From NCBI GenBank assembly GCA_017536285.1, contig JAFXHP010000012.1, positions 1 to 7,613 of the forward strand: a stretch of DNA of 7,613 nt, written 5' to 3'. Shown here piece after piece: positions 4,017-7,613 of the stretch (positions within the stretch are counted from its first letter, which is position 1; each line of letters opens with the position of its first letter). The stretch is from Clostridia bacterium. Lineage in GTDB: Bacteria; Bacillota_A; Clostridia; UMGS1883; HGM11501. The translations under genes and the position numbers were made by a program. Below the pieces are notes generated by a model. It ran no database searches, was not told the origin of the DNA, and worked only from the letters and a program-made list of their open reading frames with translations.

Positions 4017-5948
4017 TTGGGACTTACATTAACTGAAAAAATATTAAATGCCCACATAGTTGAAGGCAAACCTGAAAAGGGCAGCGAAATCGGAATAAGA
4101 ATTGATCAGACTCTTACTCAGGATGCCACGGGCACTATGGCTTATCTTGAGTTTGAAGCCATCGGCGTTCCCAGAGTAAAGACGGAAAAAAGCGTTGCAT
4201 ATATCGACCACAACACCCTTCAGAGCGGCTTCGAAAATGCTGACGACCATCGTTTTATCGGCTCAATCGCCAAGAAGCACGGCATATATTTCTCACGTCC
4301 CGGTAACGGAATTTGCCATCAGGTGCATTTAGAGCGTTTCGGTATCCCCGGAAAGACCTTGATTGGTTCCGATTCCCACACTCCCACAGGCGGTGGCCTT
4401 GGCATGATTGCCATTGGTGCAGGCGGACTTGACGTTGCTGTTGCCATGGGTGGCGGTGCATATTACATTACCTATCCCAAAGTTGTAAACGTAAAGCTTA
4501 CAGGAAAGCTCCCTCCCTGGTGTGCGGCAAAGGACGTAATACTTGAAGTACTTCGCCTTCTCTCCGTTAAGGGCGGTGTAGGAAAGGTTATTGAATACAC
4601 AGGAAGTGGCGTAGCAACATTATCTGTTCCCGAGCGTGCAACAATCACCAACATGGGTGCTGAGCTCGGTGCCACTACCTCAATATTCCCGTCAGACGAG
4701 GTTACAAAAGATTTCTTAAGAGCTCAAAAGCGAGAGGACGTATGGACTCCCCTTTCAGCTGACGAAGATGCAGTATATGACGAAGTGGTTGAAATCAATC
4801 TTTCCGAGATAGAGCCTGCGGCAGCCTGCCCCCACTCTCCCGACAATGTTAAAAAGCTTTCCGAAATCGGCGAGATGAAAATTGACCAGGTTTGCATAGG
4901 TTCCTGCACAAACTCTTCACTTCTTGATATGATGAAGGTTGCATACATATTAAAGGGTAAAACCGTACATCCCGATGTTTCCCTTTCAATTGCTCCCGGT
5001 TCCAAGCAGGTTTTAACAATGCTTGCAGAAAACGGTGCTCTTTCCGATATGATAGCAGCAGGTGCAAGAATCTTAGAGAGTGCCTGCGGCCCCTGCATCG
5101 GTATGGGGCAGTCCCCCAACTCCGGCGGTATCTCCCTTCGTACCTTCAACCGTAACTTTGAAGGAAGAAGCGGAACAAAAGACGGTCAGATTTATCTTGT
5201 ATCACCCGAGGTTGCCGCTCTTTCCGCAATCACAGGCGTTTTAACGGATCCGAGATCCCTCGGCGATATGCCCAAGTTTAATCTTCCAGAAGAGTTTTTA
5301 ATTAACGACAATATGGTTGAGCCTCCCGCATCTGTGGAGGATATGGATTCTGTTGAAATCTTAAGGGGTCCTAACATAAAGCCCTTCCCGAAGACAAGTC
5401 CTTTGGAGGATGAAATAAACTGTGCTTGCTCCCTTAAGGTGGGCGACAACATCACAACAGACCACATAATGCCTGCAGGAGCAAAAATACTTCCCCTTCG
5501 TTCAAATATCCCCGCAATTTCCAAGCACTGCTTTACCGTTTGCGATCCCTCCTTCCCGGAAAGAGCGGAAGCTCTTGGTGAAAGCATCATCGTCGGTGGT
5601 ATAAACTACGGTCAGGGTTCAAGCCGTGAGCATGCAGCACTTGCTCCCCTTCACCTTGGTGTTAAGGCGGTTATCACAAAATCCTTTGCGAGAATCCACC
5701 GCTCAAACCTCATAAATGCAGGAATTCTTCCCTGTACCTTCAAAAACGAAGCAGACTATGACAAGATTTCAGAGGGCGATTCCCTCTCCATTAAAAATCT
5801 TATCGCCTCTGTTAAGGAAGGCAAGGACTTAATTCTTGAAAACAAAACTAAGAGCGAAAGCTATACCCTTTCACTGGAACTTTCCGAACGTGCAAAGGCA
5901 ATTATACTTGCAGGCGGACTTTTAGCTTATACAAAAGAAAACTTTTAA
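4017..5948 (+). CDS. acnA: Aconitate hydratase (single-chain, Aquifex-type)
   Basis: Converts citrate to isocitrate through cis-aconitate, using a [4Fe-4S] cluster. The 643-residue protein is shorter than E. coli AcnA (about 890) and fits the compact group I know as the Aquifex type. The first two-thirds hold the LeuC-like domains: IDHN (63-66), GSDSHTPTGGG (117-127) and cluster ligands C297 (GSCTNSS), C357 and C360 (CGPCIG). After a linker (about 420-465) comes the LeuD-like swivel domain, with DNITTDHIMPAGA (477-489), the substrate loop GSSREHAAL (534-542) and SFARIHRSN (556-564). The start is TTG, with AAAGGA upstream. The gene is followed after 12 nt by isocitrate dehydrogenase, which supports aconitase over the related homoaconitase or isopropylmalate isomerase. 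The exact symbol is less sure than the activity; sequence alone cannot exclude side activity on related hydroxy-acids. Confidence 0.92.
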   Translation: MGLTLTEKILNAHIVEGKPEKGSEIGIRIDQTLTQDATGTMAYLEFEAIGVPRVKTEKSVAYIDHNTLQSGFENADDHRFIGSIAKKHGIYFSRPGNGICHQVHLERFGIPGKTLIGSDSHTPTGGGLGMIAIGAGGLDVAVAMGGGAYYITYPKVVNVKLTGKLPPWCAAKDVILEVLRLLSVKGGVGKVIEYTGSGVATLSVPERATITNMGAELGATTSIFPSDEVTKDFLRAQKREDVWTPLSADEDAVYDEVVEINLSEIEPAAACPHSPDNVKKLSEIGEMKIDQVCIGSCTNSSLLDMMKVAYILKGKTVHPDVSLSIAPGSKQVLTMLAENGALSDMIAAGARILESACGPCIGMGQSPNSGGISLRTFNRNFEGRSGTKDGQIYLVSPEVAALSAITGVLTDPRSLGDMPKFNLPEEFLINDNMVEPPASVEDMDSVEILRGPNIKPFPKTSPLEDEINCACSLKVGDNITTDHIMPAGAKILPLRSNIPAISKHCFTVCDPSFPERAEALGESIIVGGINYGQGSSREHAALAPLHLGVKAVITKSFARIHRSNLINAGILPCTFKNEADYDKISEGDSLSIKNLIASVKEGKDLILENKTKSESYTLSLELSERAKAIILAGGLLAYTKENF

Positions 5949-5960
5949 GGAGGCAAAACT

Positions 5961-7172
5961 ATGACAAAAATTAAAATGACAACACCACTTGTCGAAATGG
6001 ACGGAGACGAAATGACCAGAGTCATCTGGCAGATGATAAAGGATATTTTAATTTACCCCTACGTCGACTTAAAGTCAGAATATTATGACCTTGGTCTTCC
6101 CTACAGAAATGAGACAAACGACCAGGTTACAATCGACTCAGCCGAGGCCACAAAGAAATATGGCGTTGCCGTTAAGTGTGCCACAATCACACCTAATGCC
6201 GCAAGAATGCCGGAATACAACTTAAAGGAAATGTGGAAGTCACCCAACGGCACAATCCGTGCAATTTTAGATGGTACTGTTTTCCGTACTCCTATAATCG
6301 TTAAGGGCATCACCCCTTACATTCCCACCTGGACAAAGCCTATCACAATCGCCCGTCACGCTTACGGCGATGTATATAAGAACACCGAAATGCAGGTAAA
6401 GGAAGGAAGTGAGGCTTATCTTGTTACCGTTGACAAAGACGGAAATGAGACAAAAGAAAAAATTCATTCCTTCAAGGATACCGACGGTATTATACAGGGA
6501 ATGCACAATACAGACAAATCCATTAAAAGCTTTGCAAGAAGCTGCTTCAACTTTGCCCTTGATACGAAAAAGGATTTGTGGTTTGCCACAAAGGACACTA
6601 TCTCCAAAAAGTATGACCACCGTTTCAAGGACATTTTCGCTGAAATTTATGAAGCAGAATATAAGGAAAAGTTCGAAGAAGCAGGCATTGAATATTTCTA
6701 CACCCTTATAGATGATGCGGTAGCTCGTGTTATCCGCTCCGAGGGCGGATACATCTGGGCGTGCAAAAACTACGACGGAGACGTTATGAGCGACATGGTT
6801 GCAACAGCTTACGGAAGTTTAGCTATGATGACATCCGTTTTGGTTTCTCCTGACGGCGTTTACGAATATGAAGCGGCACACGGCACAGTTCAGAGACACT
6901 ACTATAAACACTTAAAGGGCGAAGCAACATCCACAAACAGCGTTGCAACACTCTTTGCATGGACAGGAGCACTTCGTAAGCGTGGTGAGCTTGATAATCT
7001 CCCCGATCTTATGGCATTTGCTGACAAGCTTGAAAAGGCAACCATCGACACCATTGAAGAAGGCGTTATGACCGGTGACTTATATCTCTTATCAAGCCTT
7101 CCCGAAAAGAAAAAGGTAGGCACGGAAGAGTTTTTAATTGAAGTAAACGAGCGACTTAAAAAGATGATGTGA
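5961..7172 (+). CDS. icd: NADP-dependent isocitrate dehydrogenase, eukaryotic-like homodimeric subfamily
   Basis: Oxidatively decarboxylates isocitrate to 2-oxoglutarate with NADP+ and Mg2+ or Mn2+. The 403-residue protein aligns by eye almost without gaps to human IDH1 (414 residues), not to E. coli Icd. Substrate arginines R100, R109 and R132 (ARHAYGDVY), Y139 and K211 (ATKDTI) are all present. So are metal-binding aspartates D251/D252, D274 and D278 (NYDGDVMSD). NADP preference is supported by R312 and H313 in HGTVQRHY, equivalent to human R314/H315. A perfect AAGGAGG ribosome binding site overlaps the aconitase stop codon and ends 7 nt before ATG 5961. Transcription comes from the shared promoter near 3930 and ends at the hairpin at 7252-7289. 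With aconitase it supplies 2-oxoglutarate for glutamate; citrate synthase must be encoded elsewhere. Confidence 0.96.
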   Translation: MTKIKMTTPLVEMDGDEMTRVIWQMIKDILIYPYVDLKSEYYDLGLPYRNETNDQVTIDSAEATKKYGVAVKCATITPNAARMPEYNLKEMWKSPNGTIRAILDGTVFRTPIIVKGITPYIPTWTKPITIARHAYGDVYKNTEMQVKEGSEAYLVTVDKDGNETKEKIHSFKDTDGIIQGMHNTDKSIKSFARSCFNFALDTKKDLWFATKDTISKKYDHRFKDIFAEIYEAEYKEKFEEAGIEYFYTLIDDAVARVIRSEGGYIWACKNYDGDVMSDMVATAYGSLAMMTSVLVSPDGVYEYEAAHGTVQRHYYKHLKGEATSTNSVATLFAWTGALRKRGELDNLPDLMAFADKLEKATIDTIEEGVMTGDLYLLSSLPEKKKVGTEEFLIEVNERLKKMM

Positions 7173-7251
7173 TGAACTTGACGAAAACGCTTAAATAAAG
7201 ATAAAAAAGAAATCTGCTTTGTTTACAAGCTTAAAAGAACAACTTCTGATT

Positions 7252-7289
7252 AAAAAGGCATTACCGCTAATTACGGTAATGCCTTTTTT
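7252..7289. terminator. Bidirectional intrinsic terminator between convergent genes
   Basis: A perfect 15-bp stem pairs 7252-7266 with 7274-7288 around the loop CTAATTA. The GC-containing part is GGCATTACCG/CGGTAATGCC, flanked by five A residues on the left and six T residues on the right. It therefore works on either strand, ending the aconitase-icd transcript (plus) and the acyltransferase transcript (minus). Nothing else is recognised in 7173-7363. Confidence 0.88.
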
Positions 7290-7363
7290 AAGTTTATTTT
7301 TCTATATACCAATCACTGTGATAAAACCTCTTTCTCAGTTTCTATCTACAAGTATACACCCTA

Positions 7364-7613
7364 TTAACCTCGCTTTTTAATTACCTTTGCAGGATTTCCC
7401 ACGGCAACTGAATAAGGAGGTATGCTTTTCACCACTACACTTCCTGCACCTACCACACTCCCCTCGCCTATATTACCTGAGTACATTATATCAACACCCA
7501 TGCCAATGTAGGAATCTCTTCCGATTGTAACTTTTTCAGAGTGTCCGCCCTGGGTTATTATATTTCTTTCAGGATCGTCAAAAATATGGGAATAAGGCGT
7601 CAATGTGATGTTC
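7364..7613 (-). CDS. Hexapeptide-repeat acyltransferase, C-terminal fragment
   Basis: The frame is open to the right edge (codons N-I-T-L precede TPYSHIFDDPE), so only the last 82 residues are seen; an apparent TTG start at 7603 is just an internal leucine codon. The fragment has left-handed beta-helix repeats of the [LIV]-G-x4 type: IGRDSY, IGMGVD, IGEGSV, VGAGSV. It closes with IPPYSVAVGNPAKVIKKRG, the standard C-terminus of the WbbJ/CatB/maltose-acetyltransferase group. SHIFDDPE probably lies just past the acceptor-site histidine region. Such enzymes move an acetyl or similar acyl group from a CoA donor to sugars or antibiotics. The acceptor cannot be told from this part; surface-polysaccharide modification is the commonest role. 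It is convergent with icd and shares its terminator. Confidence 0.85.
   Translation of the reverse strand, partial: NITLTPYSHIFDDPERNIITQGGHSEKVTIGRDSYIGMGVDIMYSGNIGEGSVVGAGSVVVKSIPPYSVAVGNPAKVIKKRG

Noticed and set aside
4724..5149. Minus-strand open frame of 141 codons inside the aconitase gene
   Set aside because: It is opposite a conserved coding region that contains the cluster cysteines; its serine-rich translation is typical of an antisense shadow.
1..7613. tRNA, rRNA, CRISPR array, prophage or insertion-sequence transposase
   Set aside because: Reading both strands shows no cloverleaf with CCA-type end, no regularly spaced direct repeats and no transposase or integrase motifs; the only mobile-like DNA is the small palindromic repeats at 3672-3831.

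Overview
The window looks like chromosomal DNA from an anaerobic Firmicute, most likely a member of the Clostridia. Nearly every gene has a strong purine-rich ribosome binding site, the promoters are of the sigma-A type, and intrinsic terminators are clear. The Xpt protein is of the Bacillus/Clostridium type. The non-coding DNA carries palindromic repeats of a style I recall from clostridial genomes. The species cannot be named from the sequence. Gene content is mostly housekeeping plus one small catabolic locus. I see no phage, CRISPR, defence or toxin system.

Left part (1-2527): two minus-strand genes are packed 4 nt apart, an enolase-superfamily (mandelate racemase/muconate lactonizing type) enzyme and the start of an RraA-family protein that runs off the left edge. 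Divergently transcribed from them is an AraC-family regulator with an N-terminal cupin-like sensor. The 112-bp gap between the divergent genes holds two near-consensus promoters on opposite strands whose -10 boxes lie almost on top of each other. This looks like a regulator-controlled sugar-acid (or related hydroxy-acid) degradation locus, with a dehydratase-like enzyme followed by an aldolase/decarboxylase-like enzyme. The substrate is unknown.

Middle part (2528-4016): xpt (xanthine phosphoribosyltransferase) and rnhA (ribonuclease HI) form a two-gene operon behind an extended -10 promoter. The leader is too short for the purine riboswitch known from B. subtilis xpt. A 375-bp non-coding stretch follows, holding a three-way-junction palindrome whose first hairpin can end the xpt-rnhA transcript, a second dispersed-type repeat, and a strong terminator. 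The stretch ends with a near-consensus promoter for the next operon.

Right part (4017-7613): a single-chain aconitase with a TTG start and an NADP-type isocitrate dehydrogenase of the eukaryotic-like subfamily form an operon with a 12-nt gap. Together they convert citrate to 2-oxoglutarate, giving the oxidative arm used for glutamate synthesis in many anaerobes; citrate synthase is not in the window. A 15-bp bidirectional terminator separates icd from a convergent, partial hexapeptide-repeat acyltransferase gene that runs off the right edge.
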